From NCBI RefSeq assembly GCF_009827325.1, contig NZ_WTYC01000002.1, positions 310,001 to 374,000 of the forward strand: 64,000 nucleotides of DNA, read 5' to 3'. Below, piece by piece: positions 42,151 through 51,843 of this stretch. Below the pieces are notes generated by a model. The model was not told the origin of the DNA and ran no database searches. It worked only from the letters and a program-made list of their open reading frames with translations. Position numbers and translations under genes: made by a program. How positions within the stretch are numbered: position 1 is the first letter of the stretch; each line of letters begins with the position of its first letter. This DNA is from Qipengyuania vulgaris (GTDB taxonomy: Bacteria > Pseudomonadota > Alphaproteobacteria > Sphingomonadales > Sphingomonadaceae).

Positions 42151-43740
42151 TCAAGCGGCTTCGGGAGCCGCGTCGCGTACGCCCTGGTCCACATGGGCAG
42201 CGAAGGGTTCGAAATTGTTGACGAACAGCTGCACCAGCTTCTGCGCGGCACGGTCGTATTCGTCCTTGTCCGCCCAGGTTGTACGCGGATCGAGGATCTG
42301 GCTGTCCACGCCAGGAACGCTGACCGGCACTTCGAAGCCGAAATTCGGGTCCTTGCGGAAATCGGCGTCGTTCAGGCTGCCCTCGAGCGCGGCATTGAGC
42401 AGCGCACGGGTGGCCTTGATCGGCATGCGCTGGCCCACGCCGTACTTTCCGCCGGTCCAGCCGGTATTGACCAGCCAGCACTGCGCGCCGCCTTCGGCAA
42501 TGCGCTTCTTGAGGAGGTTGCCGTAGACACTCGGATGGCGCGGCATGAAAGGAGCACCGAAGCAGGTGCTGAAAGTGGCTTCCGGCTCGGTCACGCCGAT
42601 TTCGGTCCCGGCGACCTTGGCGGTATAGCCCGACAGGAAGTGGTACATCGCCTGGTCAGGCGTGAGACGTGCGATCGGAGGCAGCACGCCAAAGGCATCG
42701 GCGGTAAGCATGATCACATTGCTGGGCGGCGGGCCCATGTTCTCTTCCGAGGTGTTCGGGATCGAGGACAGCGGATAGGCACCTCGGGTGTTTTCTGCGA
42801 GGCTGTTGTCGTCGAGATCGATCTCGCCATTCTCGTCCATGACCACGTTTTCGAGCACGGTGTTTTCCATGCGAGTGGTGGCGTAGATTTCGGGCTCGGC
42901 CTCGGGATTGAGGCGGATCATCTTGGCGTAGCAACCACCTTCGAAATTGAAGACCGCCGTGTCCGACCAGCCGTGTTCGTCATCGCCGATCAGAGTGCGG
43001 CTGGCATCGGCTGACAGCGTGGTCTTGCCGGTACCGGACAGGCCGAAGAACACCGCGCTCTTGCCGTCCGGGCCGATGTTGGCCGAACAGTGCATCGGCA
43101 TCACGCCCTGCGGCGGCAGGAGATAGTTGAGGATGCCGAAGACGCTTTTCTTCATTTCGCCGGCATATTTGGTGCCGCCAATGAGGATCAACTTTTCCTC
43201 CAGATTGACTGCGATCACCGTCTCGCTGCGGCAGCCGTGACGCTCCGGATCGGCCTTGAAACTGGGCAGGTCGATGATCGTGTATTCGGGCACGAAGCCT
43301 TGCAGTTCGGCCGCAGTCGGGCGCACCAGCAGCGTACGGATGAACTGGTTGTGCCAGGCAAGCTCGTTGATGACGCGCACGTTGACGCGGTATTCCGGCT
43401 GCGATCCGCCGAAAAGATCTGCCACGAACAGCTCGCCCTTGTCGGCGACCGCCTTCATGAAATCCTCTTTCAGCGCGGCGAAATGCTCCGGCGTCATGGA
43501 AGCATTGTTGTCCCACCAAACCGTGTCTTCGGTTTCGGCATTGCGGACGATGAACTTGTCCTTCGCACTGCGCCCGGTGTGCTTGCCGGTTTCGACGACC
43601 AGTGGACCGTGCTTCGCGCGGCGCCCTTCGCCGCGTTCGAGTGCGGCGGCGGTCAATTCTTCCGACGTCAGGTTGGGGTGAATAGTTGCAGCAGTCTCGA
43701 TGCCCTGCGCGGCAAGCGAGTGGGAAAGCTCGGTAGTCAC
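42151..43740 (-). CDS. pckA: phosphoenolpyruvate carboxykinase (ATP)
   Basis: First committed step of gluconeogenesis: oxaloacetate + ATP to PEP + CO2 + ADP. A 529-residue enzyme with the kinase-1a loop [13 protein letters not shown] (near residue 235), the kinase-2 region [11 protein letters not shown], the substrate-site [22 protein letters not shown] (Lys for PEP) and the C-terminal [19 protein letters not shown]. It is divergent from chvI with 183 bp between them, an arrangement kept across alphaproteobacteria. ChvI control of pckA is known in other genera; it is likely but unproven here. Confidence 0.96.
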   Translation of the reverse strand: MTTELSHSLAAQGIETAATIHPNLTSEELTAAALERGEGRRAKHGPLVVETGKHTGRSAKDKFIVRNAETEDTVWWDNNASMTPEHFAALKEDFMKAVADKGELFVADLFGGSQPEYRVNVRVINELAWHNQFIRTLLVRPTAAELQGFVPEYTIIDLPSFKADPERHGCRSETVIAVNLEEKLILIGGTKYAGEMKKSVFGILNYLLPPQGVMPMHCSANIGPDGKSAVFFGLSGTGKTTLSADASRTLIGDDEHGWSDTAVFNFEGGCYAKMIRLNPEAEPEIYATTRMENTVLENVVMDENGEIDLDDNSLAENTRGAYPLSSIPNTSEENMGPPPSNVIMLTADAFGVLPPIARLTPDQAMYHFLSGYTAKVAGTEIGVTEPEATFSTCFGAPFMPRHPSVYGNLLKKRIAEGGAQCWLVNTGWTGGKYGVGQRMPIKATRALLNAALEGSLNDADFRKDPNFGFEVPVSVPGVDSQILDPRTTWADKDEYDRAAQKLVQLFVNNFEPFAAHVDQGVRDAAPEAA

Positions 43741-43923
43741 TGAAATCTCCAGCGCAAATTAAGCGGGTTCGGTGTCGTGAATCGCCACGCATACGAATGC
43801 GCGCCCTTCGACCCCGCCAATAGTCCCAGCCTGCCGCAACGTCAAATAGCAGGCGATAGATTCCACTTTCCATGCGCCTGTTCGCGTTGTCTTGCCCGAA
43901 AAACTGCGTTAACCGGCTGATCC

Positions 43924-44673
43924 ATGGAAAGTGAAGCCGTACAGGGCGCTACGCCGAATGACGATGACCGCACGGTTATCGCGCTGGTCGACGATGACCG
44001 CAATATCCTGACCACCGTCTCGATCGCCCTGCAGGCCGAAGGGTTTGCGACACGAGTCTATTCCGATGGGGAAGCCGCGTTGTCGGCCCTGCTGGGCAAT
44101 CCGCCCGATCTTGCCATCTTCGATATCAAGATGCCCAAGATGGACGGAATGGAACTGCTTCGCCGACTGCGCGAACATTCTCCCCTCCCCGTCATCTTCC
44201 TCACCAGCAAGGACGAGGAACAGGACGAGGAAGCGGGCCTCCAGATGGGGGCGGACGATTATATCGCCAAGCCCTTCAGCCTGCGCCTGCTGCTCGCCCG
44301 GATCCGCACGATCCTGCGCCGGAGCGACGCTCGGCGGCCAATGCCGATCGAGCCCGGCGAAAAGCCCGCCGAAGTAATCGAACGCGGACGGCTGGTCATG
44401 GACCCGGCACGTCACCACGTGGTCTGGGACGGCAAACCGGTCTCGCTCACCGTCACGGAATTCCTCCTGCTGGAAGCGCTGGCGCTGCACCCCGGCGTTA
44501 TCAAGAGCCGCAATCAGCTGATGGATGCCGCCTATCCGGACGACGTGTTCGTCGACGACCGGACGGTGGACAGCCACGTCAAGCGCATGCGCCGCAAGTT
44601 CCGCAGTGTCGACGGCGAGTTTTCCGCGATCGAGACGCTCTACGGCGCGGGATACAGTTTCAGCGATGGCTGA
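43924..44673 (+). CDS. chvI: two-component response regulator ChvI
   Basis: A 249-residue OmpR/PhoB-family regulator. Receiver: acidic pair ALVDDDRN, phospho-Asp in [13 protein letters not shown] (near 69), Thr/Ser in FLTSKDEE and Lys in YIAKPFSLR. The winged-helix DNA-binding domain ends [20 protein letters not shown] with GAGYSF. In alphaproteobacteria ChvG-ChvI senses acid or envelope stress and controls exopolysaccharide, envelope and carbon genes. The stop overlaps the chvG start by 8 bp. Confidence 0.93.
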   Translation: MESEAVQGATPNDDDRTVIALVDDDRNILTTVSIALQAEGFATRVYSDGEAALSALLGNPPDLAIFDIKMPKMDGMELLRRLREHSPLPVIFLTSKDEEQDEEAGLQMGADDYIAKPFSLRLLLARIRTILRRSDARRPMPIEPGEKPAEVIERGRLVMDPARHHVVWDGKPVSLTVTEFLLLEALALHPGVIKSRNQLMDAAYPDDVFVDDRTVDSHVKRMRRKFRSVDGEFSAIETLYGAGYSFSDG

Positions 44674-46234
44674 AACCCGCAGCGTCCTTCGGGGCGATCC
44701 GCGGCTTGAAAAGCTGCGCTGGTCGCGGCGGCTTTCGCTCACCAGCCGCATCCTGTTCGTCAACGTCCTGCCACTGGTACTTCTGGGCGGGGGGGTTCTT
44801 TATCTCGATAGCTACCGCAAGCAGCTACTCGACGAACGCTTCAAGCTGGCACTGGTAGAGGCGCAGATCACGGCCGAAGCACTCGCTGGCGCCACCCCGC
44901 AGCGGCAGGAGGCACTGCTGATCCAGATCGGCAAGGAACAGCGACTGCGTATCCGCGTCTACGGCCCGGATGGGAACCTCGAATCCGACAGTTTCCAGCT
45001 CGCTCCTCCCAGCTTCGACCTGCCGGAGCCCGCGGAAGTCGACCAGACCGATTTCGCATTGCAGATGGACCGCTGGTTCGACCGGGTCGTGGGCGCGCCC
45101 GCACTGCCCGACTATCGCCAGCCCGAATACGACCGTGCCGACGAATGGCCCGAGCTGGTCCGTGCGCGTGAGGAAAGCCTGACACAAATCGTGCTCCGCG
45201 ATGCGCCCGATGGTACCCATGTCATCAATGCCGCCGCACCGGTCGGGCTGGACGGCGATACATTGCTCATCACCCGCAATCCGGTCGACATCACGCAATC
45301 CGTGCGCGAGGCGCGCACGACCGTGGCGATGATCGTCCTGCTGTTTCTCCTGGTTTCCACCCTGCTGAGCTTCTTCCTCGCGCAGACCATCGTACGCCCG
45401 CTGCGCGAACTGGTTCAGGCCGCCGTACGCGTACGCCAAGGGCGTGACCGGCAGGTCGAGGTCCCGCGCCTGCCCGACAGGAGGGACGAAATCGGCATGC
45501 TTGCCCGCGCCGTTTCCGACATGACCGCAGCCCTGCGCCACCGCATCGATGCCGTGGAGAGCTTCGCCGCCGACGTGGCGCACGAAATCAAGAATCCCCT
45601 CGCTTCCCTTCGCAGCGCGACCGAATCGCTGGGCAAGGTCGAGGACCCCCAGCTGCGCGCCCAGTTGATCGAAATAGCCACTCACGATGTCCGCCGGATC
45701 GACCGGCTCGTGACCGAAATCTCCGACGCCAGCCGGATCGACGCCGAGATGTCGCGCACCGAATTCGAGCAGGTCGACATGGCCGAACTGCTGCGCCACA
45801 CCATCGCAAGCAGGGAAGAGCGCGGAGAGAACGAAGGACGCAAGGTGGCAATTTCACTCACGGGCGAAGGCCATGTCGTCCCGGGCGTCGGCATAAGGCT
45901 CGAACGCATCATCGAGAACCTGCTCGACAATGCAGTCTCGTTCTCCCCGGCAGATGGCACTATTGACGCCCAGCTCGTCCGGCGCGAAGGGCGGGTCATC
46001 CTGACGATTTGCGACGAAGGTCCGGGCATACCGGAGGAAAAGCGAGAGAAAGTGTTCCACCGTTTCCACTCCGACCGCCCCGAAAGCGAAGATTTCGGCA
46101 ATCATTCCGGCCTCGGTCTGGCAATCGGCCGCACGATCGCCGATGCACATGACGGCACCCTTCATGTCGAAGGACGCGCCGATGGGCGCACCGGCGCCTG
46201 TTTCGTACTCGATCTGCCGGCGGCTGCGCGATGA
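44666..46234 (+). CDS. chvG: sensor histidine kinase ChvG
   Basis: A 522-residue sensor kinase: transmembrane helix 1 (about 31-49), a periplasmic sensor region of about 165 residues with [11 protein letters not shown], transmembrane helix 2 (about 216-238), HAMP ([16 protein letters not shown]), the phospho-acceptor H-box [21 protein letters not shown] (His near 308) and catalytic N ([10 protein letters not shown]), G1 (CDEGPGIP) and G2 boxes. The ATG at 44666 lies inside the last codons of chvI. It is followed at 4 bp overlap by hprK. Confidence 0.93.
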   Translation: MAETRSVLRGDPRLEKLRWSRRLSLTSRILFVNVLPLVLLGGGVLYLDSYRKQLLDERFKLALVEAQITAEALAGATPQRQEALLIQIGKEQRLRIRVYGPDGNLESDSFQLAPPSFDLPEPAEVDQTDFALQMDRWFDRVVGAPALPDYRQPEYDRADEWPELVRAREESLTQIVLRDAPDGTHVINAAAPVGLDGDTLLITRNPVDITQSVREARTTVAMIVLLFLLVSTLLSFFLAQTIVRPLRELVQAAVRVRQGRDRQVEVPRLPDRRDEIGMLARAVSDMTAALRHRIDAVESFAADVAHEIKNPLASLRSATESLGKVEDPQLRAQLIEIATHDVRRIDRLVTEISDASRIDAEMSRTEFEQVDMAELLRHTIASREERGENEGRKVAISLTGEGHVVPGVGIRLERIIENLLDNAVSFSPADGTIDAQLVRREGRVILTICDEGPGIPEEKREKVFHRFHSDRPESEDFGNHSGLGLAIGRTIADAHDGTLHVEGRADGRTGACFVLDLPAAAR

Positions 46235-46689
46235 AGACCAGACTGCCCAACGTCACCGCGGTTGCCATAGACGGCCGCGCATTGCTGATTGCAGGCGAAT
46301 CCGGGGCGGGGAAATCCTCCCTCGCCCTAGCCCTGATCGACCGCGGCGCGACCCTGATCGGCGATGACGGGCTGATCATCGACGAGGTGGACGGTCACCC
46401 GCTAGCCTGCCCGCCGAAGACGACGCGCGGCCTGCTGGAAGTGCGCAATGTCGGCCTTGTCGAACTGCCGACCTGCGAAGCCCCAATTGCGCTGGTGCTC
46501 CAGCTGACCACTCTCGCCCCGCGCTATCCGATGGAACTTGCCAAGACGACGCTGGGAGGTGTCGGCGTGCCCGTACTCCTGTTCCGCCCCGGCGATGCAA
46601 CGCAAGCACTGCGGGCAGAATTTGCGCTCGGCAAGCACGGCATGGCTGTGCCGCAAGCTGGGACCGACGACGGCGAAGCGGCACAGTGA
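46231..46689 (+). CDS. hprK: short HPr kinase/phosphorylase
   Basis: A 152-residue HprK lacking the N-terminal domain of the firmicute enzyme, as is normal in alphaproteobacteria. The P-loop IAGESGAGKSSLALAL (about 20-35) and the following LIGDDGLIIDE (catalytic Asp-Asp region) and PKTTRGLLEVRNVGLV (HprK signature-like) are clear. It phosphorylates HPr on its regulatory Ser. Overlaps chvG (ATGA) and rapZ (GTGA) by 4 bp each, so the kinase is made together with the sensor system. Confidence 0.93.
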   Translation: MKTRLPNVTAVAIDGRALLIAGESGAGKSSLALALIDRGATLIGDDGLIIDEVDGHPLACPPKTTRGLLEVRNVGLVELPTCEAPIALVLQLTTLAPRYPMELAKTTLGGVGVPVLLFRPGDATQALRAEFALGKHGMAVPQAGTDDGEAAQ

Positions 46690-47582
46690 GCGAAAAGCCG
46701 CCAATCCAGGGCATCCTGCTGGTCACCGGCATGTCGGGGGCGGGCAAGACCACTGCCCTTCAGGTGCTCGAAGACCTCGGCTGGGAAGCCATCGACAACT
46801 TCCCGCTCCGCCTGCTGGCCAGCCTCGTCGACGCCGAGGCCGAGCGCCAGGCCCCCATCGCCATTGGCTTCGATTCGCGCACCCGCGGCTTCGCGCCTGC
46901 CGATATCATCGAACAATGCGAGGGATTGGCCGACCAGAGCGATGTCGAACTGACACACCTGTTCATCGACTGCTCTGACGGCGAACTCGAACGCCGCTAC
47001 AACGAGACCCGCCGCCCCCACCCCATGGCTCGCGAACGGCCAGTCGCGGGCGGTATCAAGGCCGAACGCGAATTGCTCGAACCACTGCGCAACTGGGCGG
47101 AAATCCTGATCGACACGAGCGAGCTTGCGACCAATCAGCTGCAGCAGGTCATGCGCGAACGCTTCGGCAAGAGCCGGGATCGCGAAATGACGGTCACAAT
47201 TTCGAGCTTCGGATTCGCGCGCGGCCTGCCCCCCCTGGCCGACCTGCTGTTCGACATGCGTTTTCTCGACAATCCCCATTGGGTACCCGAATTGCGAGAG
47301 CTTACCGGGCTCGACGCTGCGGTCGCCCACCATATCGAACGGGACCCCGGTTTCGCGCCGGCCTTCTCGCAGATTTCGCGGACCTTGCTGGAACTGCTGC
47401 CTCGCTACGGCGCGCAGGATCGCGGCTATCTCAACATTGCCTTCGGGTGTACCGGGGGGAGACACCGTTCGGTTTACAGTGCGGAACGGGCGGCGCAGGT
47501 CTTGCGCGAGGCTGGATTTTCGCCCACGGTCGTTCATCGGAACTTGGGAAACCGGCCCGCCGACCCGCTCGAGCGCAGCTGA
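46686..47582 (+). CDS. rapZ: RNase adapter protein RapZ
   Basis: A 298-residue P-loop protein (VTGMSGAGKTTALQVLEDLGW, about 12-32; AIDNFP after it) with the C-terminal domain containing GCTGGRHRSVYSAE (about 262-275), which binds small molecules or RNA in E. coli RapZ. In enterobacteria it directs sRNA decay controlling amino-sugar synthesis; in alphaproteobacteria the target is not known. The GTG start overlaps the hprK stop. Also called YvcJ or YhbJ. Confidence 0.93.
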   Translation: MSEKPPIQGILLVTGMSGAGKTTALQVLEDLGWEAIDNFPLRLLASLVDAEAERQAPIAIGFDSRTRGFAPADIIEQCEGLADQSDVELTHLFIDCSDGELERRYNETRRPHPMARERPVAGGIKAERELLEPLRNWAEILIDTSELATNQLQQVMRERFGKSRDREMTVTISSFGFARGLPPLADLLFDMRFLDNPHWVPELRELTGLDAAVAHHIERDPGFAPAFSQISRTLLELLPRYGAQDRGYLNIAFGCTGGRHRSVYSAERAAQVLREAGFSPTVVHRNLGNRPADPLERS

Positions 47583-47654
47583 GATTCGCACACCAAGCGA
47601 TGGTTGAGAAAAGAGCCTGAAACCTTCGGAACGCGCAACGGACGCACTTCACGC

Positions 47655-48080
47655 ATGATCGGAATGATCCTCGTCACCCATGGCAGACTGGCCGAACACT
47701 TCATCGACGCGATGGAGCATGTCGTCGGCAGCCAGGAAGGTGTGGCAACCATCTGCATCGGCCCCAACGACGATATGGAGCAGCGGCGCAGGGACATTGC
47801 CGATGCCATCTCCACCGTCGACACAGGTGATGGCGCCATTATCCTCACCGACCTGTTCGGGGGAACCCCTTCGAACCTTGCGATTTCCCTCCTTGATGCA
47901 GGGAGAATCGAAGTCATCGCCGGGATCAATCTGCCGATGCTGATCCGGTTGGCCGGTGCACGCAAAAGCATGAATGTGGTCGATGCCGTGCACGCCGCAC
48001 AGACCGCGGGGCGCAATTACATCACCGTTGCCAGCGAATTCCTCGGGCAGGACCTAGACAGCGCGCGGAAGGCAAGTTGA
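47655..48080 (+). CDS. PTS EIIA component of the mannose/fructose (EIIA-Man) type
   Basis: A 141-residue EIIA. The phosphorylated His is in IGMILVTHGRLAEHF (residue 10); ILTDLFGGTPSNLA (about 61-74) is the other family signature. No sugar-transport EIIB/C genes are adjacent, so it is a regulatory phospho-acceptor in a PTS of the nitrogen-related type. ATG at 47655; an upstream in-frame TTG lies in a poorer context. The stop overlaps the TTG start of the HPr gene. Confidence 0.92.
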   Translation: MIGMILVTHGRLAEHFIDAMEHVVGSQEGVATICIGPNDDMEQRRRDIADAISTVDTGDGAIILTDLFGGTPSNLAISLLDAGRIEVIAGINLPMLIRLAGARKSMNVVDAVHAAQTAGRNYITVASEFLGQDLDSARKAS

Positions 48081-48355
48081 GCGAGGCGCGCAAACAGGTC
48101 GAAGTGGTCAACCAGCGCGGGCTTCATGCGCGCGCGAGCGCCAAGTTCGTCGGCGCGGTCGCCGAACTTCCCGACAGTTGCAAAGTGCGGGTCGCGAAGG
48201 GCAAGAACGAAGCAGCTGGCGGCTCCATTCTCGGACTGATGATGCTGGGCGCAGCCAAGGGCGATACGATCGAAATCATCGTCGAGGGCGAGAATGCCGA
48301 TGCGGTGATGGCCGACCTTTCGGCAATGATCGAAGGCGGCTTCGGGGAACCCTGA
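48077..48355 (+). CDS. HPr phosphocarrier protein (NPr-like)
   Basis: A 92-residue HPr. The phospho-His lies in NQRGLHARASAKFVG (residue 17), and the regulatory Ser site in GGSILGLMMLGA (near 51-62) is the expected target of the short HprK nearby. The start is a TTG overlapping the EIIA stop as TTGA. Enzyme I (ptsP) is not in the window. In alphaproteobacteria this HPr links PTS phosphorylation to ChvGI, carbon and nitrogen control. Confidence 0.93.
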   Translation: MSEARKQVEVVNQRGLHARASAKFVGAVAELPDSCKVRVAKGKNEAAGGSILGLMMLGAAKGDTIEIIVEGENADAVMADLSAMIEGGFGEP

Positions 48356-48356
48356 G

Positions 48357-49178
48357 ATGGCCGCGCATCGCCGGGTAATCACCGGTTTTTCCAATCCGAC
48401 GGTCAAGGCGCTGCGCTCCCTGCGCGAAAAGAAGCACCGCAAGCGTGAGGGCAAGTTCCTCGCCGAGGGACTGCGGCTGCTCACCGATGCGCGCGAGTGC
48501 GGCCATGTGCCCGAAACGCTCGTGCTCGCCGACAGGCGCGATCCCCATCCGCTTCTCGCGGCGCTGGAAGATGCCGTAGAGGACAGCGGCGGAGAGGTGA
48601 TCGAGACCTCGCCCGTCATCCTTTCCAAGATCACGGGCAAGGACAATCCGCAGGCCGTCGCCGGAGTTTTCGCCGAATTCGATACTTCGCTGGGCAAACT
48701 CGATCGCTCCAGCGCCGATATATGGCTGGTCGCCCAGGCGCTGCGCGATCCCGGCAATCTCGGGACCATGCTGCGCACCGGCGATGCCATCGGTGCCGGC
48801 GGGCTTATACTGATCGACGATTGCGCCGATCCTTTCAGCGTCGAGGCCGTGCGCGCCAGTATGGGTGCCGTCTTCACCCAGCGAGTCGCCTTGGCGGAAT
48901 GGGGCGAGTTCGAAACCTGGCTGCGCACGGGCGCAGAAGAGAATCGGGGCCAGCTTGTCGCCGCCAGCCTGCGCGATGCCCGGCCCTATCGCGGCGCACC
49001 CTATTCTGCTCCCTGCTTCGTTATGGTCGGCAACGAGAGCCGCGGCCTTCCGGAAGAATATGAGATGGCATGCGACCTCAGGGTCACCATGCCGATGAAG
49101 GGCCGGGCCGACAGCCTGAATGCGGCGGTGGCAGCTGCGGTGCTGGGATACGAAGTCCTGGCCAGCATGGAGAATTGA
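48357..49178 (+). CDS. SpoU/TrmH-family RNA 2'-O-methyltransferase
   Basis: A 273-residue SPOUT enzyme. N-terminal RNA-binding domain with REKKHRKREGKFLAEGLRLL, then the trefoil-knot catalytic domain: RDPGNLGTMLRTGDAIGAGGL (motif 1, near 132-152), MVGNESRGLPEEYE (motif 2, near 222) and VTMPMKGRADSLNAAVAAAV (motif 3, near 243). The catalytic Arg is in the first motif. Target rRNA or tRNA position not predictable. It begins 1 bp after the HPr stop and may share its transcript. Confidence 0.92.
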   Translation: MAAHRRVITGFSNPTVKALRSLREKKHRKREGKFLAEGLRLLTDARECGHVPETLVLADRRDPHPLLAALEDAVEDSGGEVIETSPVILSKITGKDNPQAVAGVFAEFDTSLGKLDRSSADIWLVAQALRDPGNLGTMLRTGDAIGAGGLILIDDCADPFSVEAVRASMGAVFTQRVALAEWGEFETWLRTGAEENRGQLVAASLRDARPYRGAPYSAPCFVMVGNESRGLPEEYEMACDLRVTMPMKGRADSLNAAVAAAVLGYEVLASMEN

Positions 49179-49215
49179 CCTGATAAACGCACCAACCGGC
49201 ATCGCCCTCGCAGAC

Positions 49216-49764
49216 ATGATGCTGCCGACCTATCGCCAAATGCTCGGCGCGCTATCGAACTGGCTCGAAAAGGCACAAACGCAGCTAGGGCAGCCGGAAG
49301 CCGACGCGCTGATGGCGAAGCGGCTGGCACCGGACATGTTCCCGCTGTCGACGCAGGTGCGTTTCTGCTGCGTACAGGTCATGGAAGGTATTTCGCGCCT
49401 GAACGGTAAGCCGTTTCCCGCAGTTGTCGACACACTGCTCGAAGAGGGCCGCAATGCAGGCGAAACCCCGGGCACCCTGGCGGACGCAAAGGCCCATATC
49501 TCGGAAAGCCTTGCGTGGCTGGACAAGCAGGATGCCAATGCGACGTCACTCGAACCCGGCGATCCAATCGAGCATTCGCTGCCCAACGGGATCGTCTTCG
49601 ATTTCACGGTCGAGCAATATGTCCGCGACTGGGCGCTGCCCCAGTTCAACTTCCACCTGATGACCGCCTACGCGATCATGCGCAGCAGCGGTGTGGAACT
49701 CGGCAAGGTCGATTACGTGTCGCACCTGCTCCCGCTGGTGCGCCCGGGCACGATGCCCGGATAA
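49216..49764 (+). CDS. DUF1993 family protein
   Basis: A 182-residue protein with the DUF1993 pattern: helix bundle with LPTYRQMLGALSNWLEKAQ at the start, KRLAPDMFPLSTQVRFCCVQ near 41, and the C-terminal LPQFNFHLMTAYAIMRSSGVELGKVDYV (His near 156), as in DinB-like folds. The ATG at 49216 is conservative. The frame is open upstream, and a family-like start (NAPTGIALADMM) lies before it, preceded by GGAG at good spacing, but the codon there is CTG or ATA. A non-standard start is possible. Function of the family unknown. Confidence 0.82.
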   Translation: MMLPTYRQMLGALSNWLEKAQTQLGQPEADALMAKRLAPDMFPLSTQVRFCCVQVMEGISRLNGKPFPAVVDTLLEEGRNAGETPGTLADAKAHISESLAWLDKQDANATSLEPGDPIEHSLPNGIVFDFTVEQYVRDWALPQFNFHLMTAYAIMRSSGVELGKVDYVSHLLPLVRPGTMPG

Positions 49765-49779
49765 GTGCGCTGTGGCGCC

Positions 49780-50112
49780 TCAGTCCGGTTGCTGGGCGAA
49801 TGCTGCGATGGCTGCGGCTTCGTTCTTTCCGCCTTCGACAATGATATGTTCGAGAACTGAAGGATAGAGCGGTTGTTCGAACTCAACGCCGACTTTCCGC
49901 TTCTCGATCCATTTCACACGCGCGGTTAGCGGACCGATGCTGCCGATCCGGATGGTGATTTCATGCCCCTTCTGGACACGCCCGCCCAGATCGGAAAACT
50001 GGCAGCCATATTCGGAAAGATCCTTGATCGCGACATTGAAGCCCACGCCGGTGCCCTTGCGGTAACGCCCGGGCACGGCGATCGAGTACCGTTTTTCTCT
50101 GCGTAGATCCAT
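49780..50112 (-). CDS. PilZ domain protein (c-di-GMP binding)
   Basis: A 110-residue single-domain PilZ protein. The c-di-GMP-binding RxxxR is in RREKRYSIAVPGRYRK near the N-terminus and the D/NxSxxG motif is KDLSEYGCQF (near 31-40). The second half has KVGVEFEQPL. It probably links c-di-GMP to motility, pili or envelope. Convergent with the DUF1993 gene (15 bp between stops). Monocistronic. Confidence 0.87.
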   Translation of the reverse strand: MDLRREKRYSIAVPGRYRKGTGVGFNVAIKDLSEYGCQFSDLGGRVQKGHEITIRIGSIGPLTARVKWIEKRKVGVEFEQPLYPSVLEHIIVEGGKNEAAAIAAFAQQPD

Positions 50113-50224
50113 TCGCCCACTCCGGCAGTATTGCCCAATGTGTTTGCGAGACCCGAATTGTGTTTATCCTGCTGGTAAACGGATAAGGCGGAATCGTTTA
50201 CGAATGGCTAAAGCGAGAGCACAA

Positions 50225-51622
50225 TCACTCCGCAGCTTCGCGTCCGTCTTCCGCCGAACTTTCGATCTGCGCGGCGTCATCGGCATTGTAGCGCGGCGTA
50301 CCTTCGACCAGCGGGATATCTGGTATCTCCGACTTGCCGACTTCAACACCCTTCTCTGCCATTCGTCGACCCGAAGAGAGGACGTTGCGCTCAAAACTTC
50401 CGACGAAGCTGTTGTAATTCTTTACCGCACTTTCGAGACCGCCGCCCATACGTTTGAGATGCTCAGAAGCAGAGCGCAACCTATCGTATAGCTCGGCTCC
50501 CATTCTTCCGATTTCACGAGCTTCGTCGGCCATTTTGTCTTGCCGCCAGACCTGCGCGACCGTGCGCGCAATGGCGACGAGATTGGTTGGGGTCGCCAGC
50601 AGCACCTTGTTGCGGAAGGCGAAATCCCACAGTTCGGGATCGTGTTCGAGCGCCGCGGCGACGAAATGTTCGCCCGGCACGAACATGACGACATAGTCTG
50701 GCGCATCGTCGAATTGGCTTTGGTAGCCCTTGCTGCCAAGCGTCTGGACGTGGTTGCGCATCGACTTGGCGTGGAGGTCGAGATGCCGCTTGCGCTCGCC
50801 GTCATCCTCCGCCTCGAACGCTTCCTGATAGGCATTGAGCGAGACCTTGGCGTCGATCACCAGTTTCTTCTGGCCCGGCACATTGACGATCGCATCGGGA
50901 CGCAAGCGGCCTTCGTCGGTCGAAACCGAGTGCTCGAGAATGTAATCGGTGTGTTCGCTGAGGCCGCACTGTTCGAGGACGTTCTGTAGCGCGCGCTCAC
51001 CCCAGCGCCCGCGCGCCTTGGGGGCATTGGTCAACGAATTGCCGAGCCGCTGCGCCTCGCGCCGGACCTCTTCCTGCCCCAGCCGCATCTGTTCGATCTG
51101 CGTGGCCAACGAGGAAAAGGCATTGGTGCGTTTCTCCTCCAGTGCAGCCACCTGATCTTCGTATTTCTTCAACCGGTCGCCCACCGGCTGAAGCAATTCC
51201 CTGATCCTAGCCTCGGAAGTCTTTTCCGAATGGCCGAACCGCTCGTTCGCGCGCTCCAGGAATTTTTCCTGCGCCGCGCCGAGCACCTTGGCCCCGGTAT
51301 TCTCGAATTCCTTGAGCAGATTGGCGCGGCTTTCCTCGAGCAGGCGTTTCTGCTCTTCGAAACCGGCGGCCTGTGCTTTCAGCGCCGTGTTCTCCTCGCG
51401 CACGGCATCGAGCCTGCTTGCCAGATCGTCGGACCGGGCCGCGCGTTCGGACATTGTTGCAAGATCGCGGGTCATTTCCTTGACCTTGTCCTCGGCTGCG
51501 CGTGCATCAGCCTCGCGCTCGCCAGTTCTGGCCTTCCATTCAGCCACGGGACGCGAACCCACGAACCATCCCAGGCCCGCTCCGACCAGCAGCGCGACAA
51601 TCGCAATTACAGCCATTTCCAT
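50225..51622 (-). CDS. rmuC: DNA recombination protein RmuC
   Basis: A 465-residue protein: N-terminal membrane anchor (about 3-23), a long coiled coil (about 30-190), and the RmuC nuclease-fold domain with RGRWGERALQNVLEQCGL (about 205-222), KLVIDAKVSLNAYQEAFEA, DYVVMFVPGEHFVAAALE, and FRNKVLLATPTNLVAI. E. coli RmuC limits inversions at short repeats. The C-terminus (after about 440) is charged and disordered. Stand-alone leftward gene. Confidence 0.93.
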   Translation of the reverse strand: MEMAVIAIVALLVGAGLGWFVGSRPVAEWKARTGEREADARAAEDKVKEMTRDLATMSERAARSDDLASRLDAVREENTALKAQAAGFEEQKRLLEESRANLLKEFENTGAKVLGAAQEKFLERANERFGHSEKTSEARIRELLQPVGDRLKKYEDQVAALEEKRTNAFSSLATQIEQMRLGQEEVRREAQRLGNSLTNAPKARGRWGERALQNVLEQCGLSEHTDYILEHSVSTDEGRLRPDAIVNVPGQKKLVIDAKVSLNAYQEAFEAEDDGERKRHLDLHAKSMRNHVQTLGSKGYQSQFDDAPDYVVMFVPGEHFVAAALEHDPELWDFAFRNKVLLATPTNLVAIARTVAQVWRQDKMADEAREIGRMGAELYDRLRSASEHLKRMGGGLESAVKNYNSFVGSFERNVLSSGRRMAEKGVEVGKSEIPDIPLVEGTPRYNADDAAQIESSAEDGREAAE

Positions 51623-51784
51623 GCCGCAACGCTAGGCGGAACACATGCGGAACGCCACCCCTTTCCTACAGCAATCCACCGGGAGAGCTTCGCATCGGTT
51701 CGTTCTTATCCTCAGCCGCCGCCAGTCACCGCTTTTACCTATGGCAAGGCAGGCCGCGGGATGTCCTTGATCAACTTGCACAAG

Positions 51785-51817
51785 GAAAAGGCGACCCGCT
51801 CACCGCGAATCGCCTTT
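51785..51817 (-). terminator. possible rho-independent terminator after def
   Basis: A perfect 9-bp inverted repeat, AAAAGGCGA (51785-51793) with TCGCCTTTT (51809-51817), with a 15-nt loop, 27 bp past the def stop. On the minus strand it ends TTTTCCTT. The loop is long, so it may be moderate in strength. Confidence 0.5.
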
Positions 51818-51843
51818 TCGAAAGCGGGAATGTGTTGGGAAGC

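Noticed and set aside
46231-46689. hprK as a truncated pseudogene
   Set aside because: It lacks the N-terminal domain of firmicute HprK, but this short form is normal in alphaproteobacteria and the P-loop and signature are intact.
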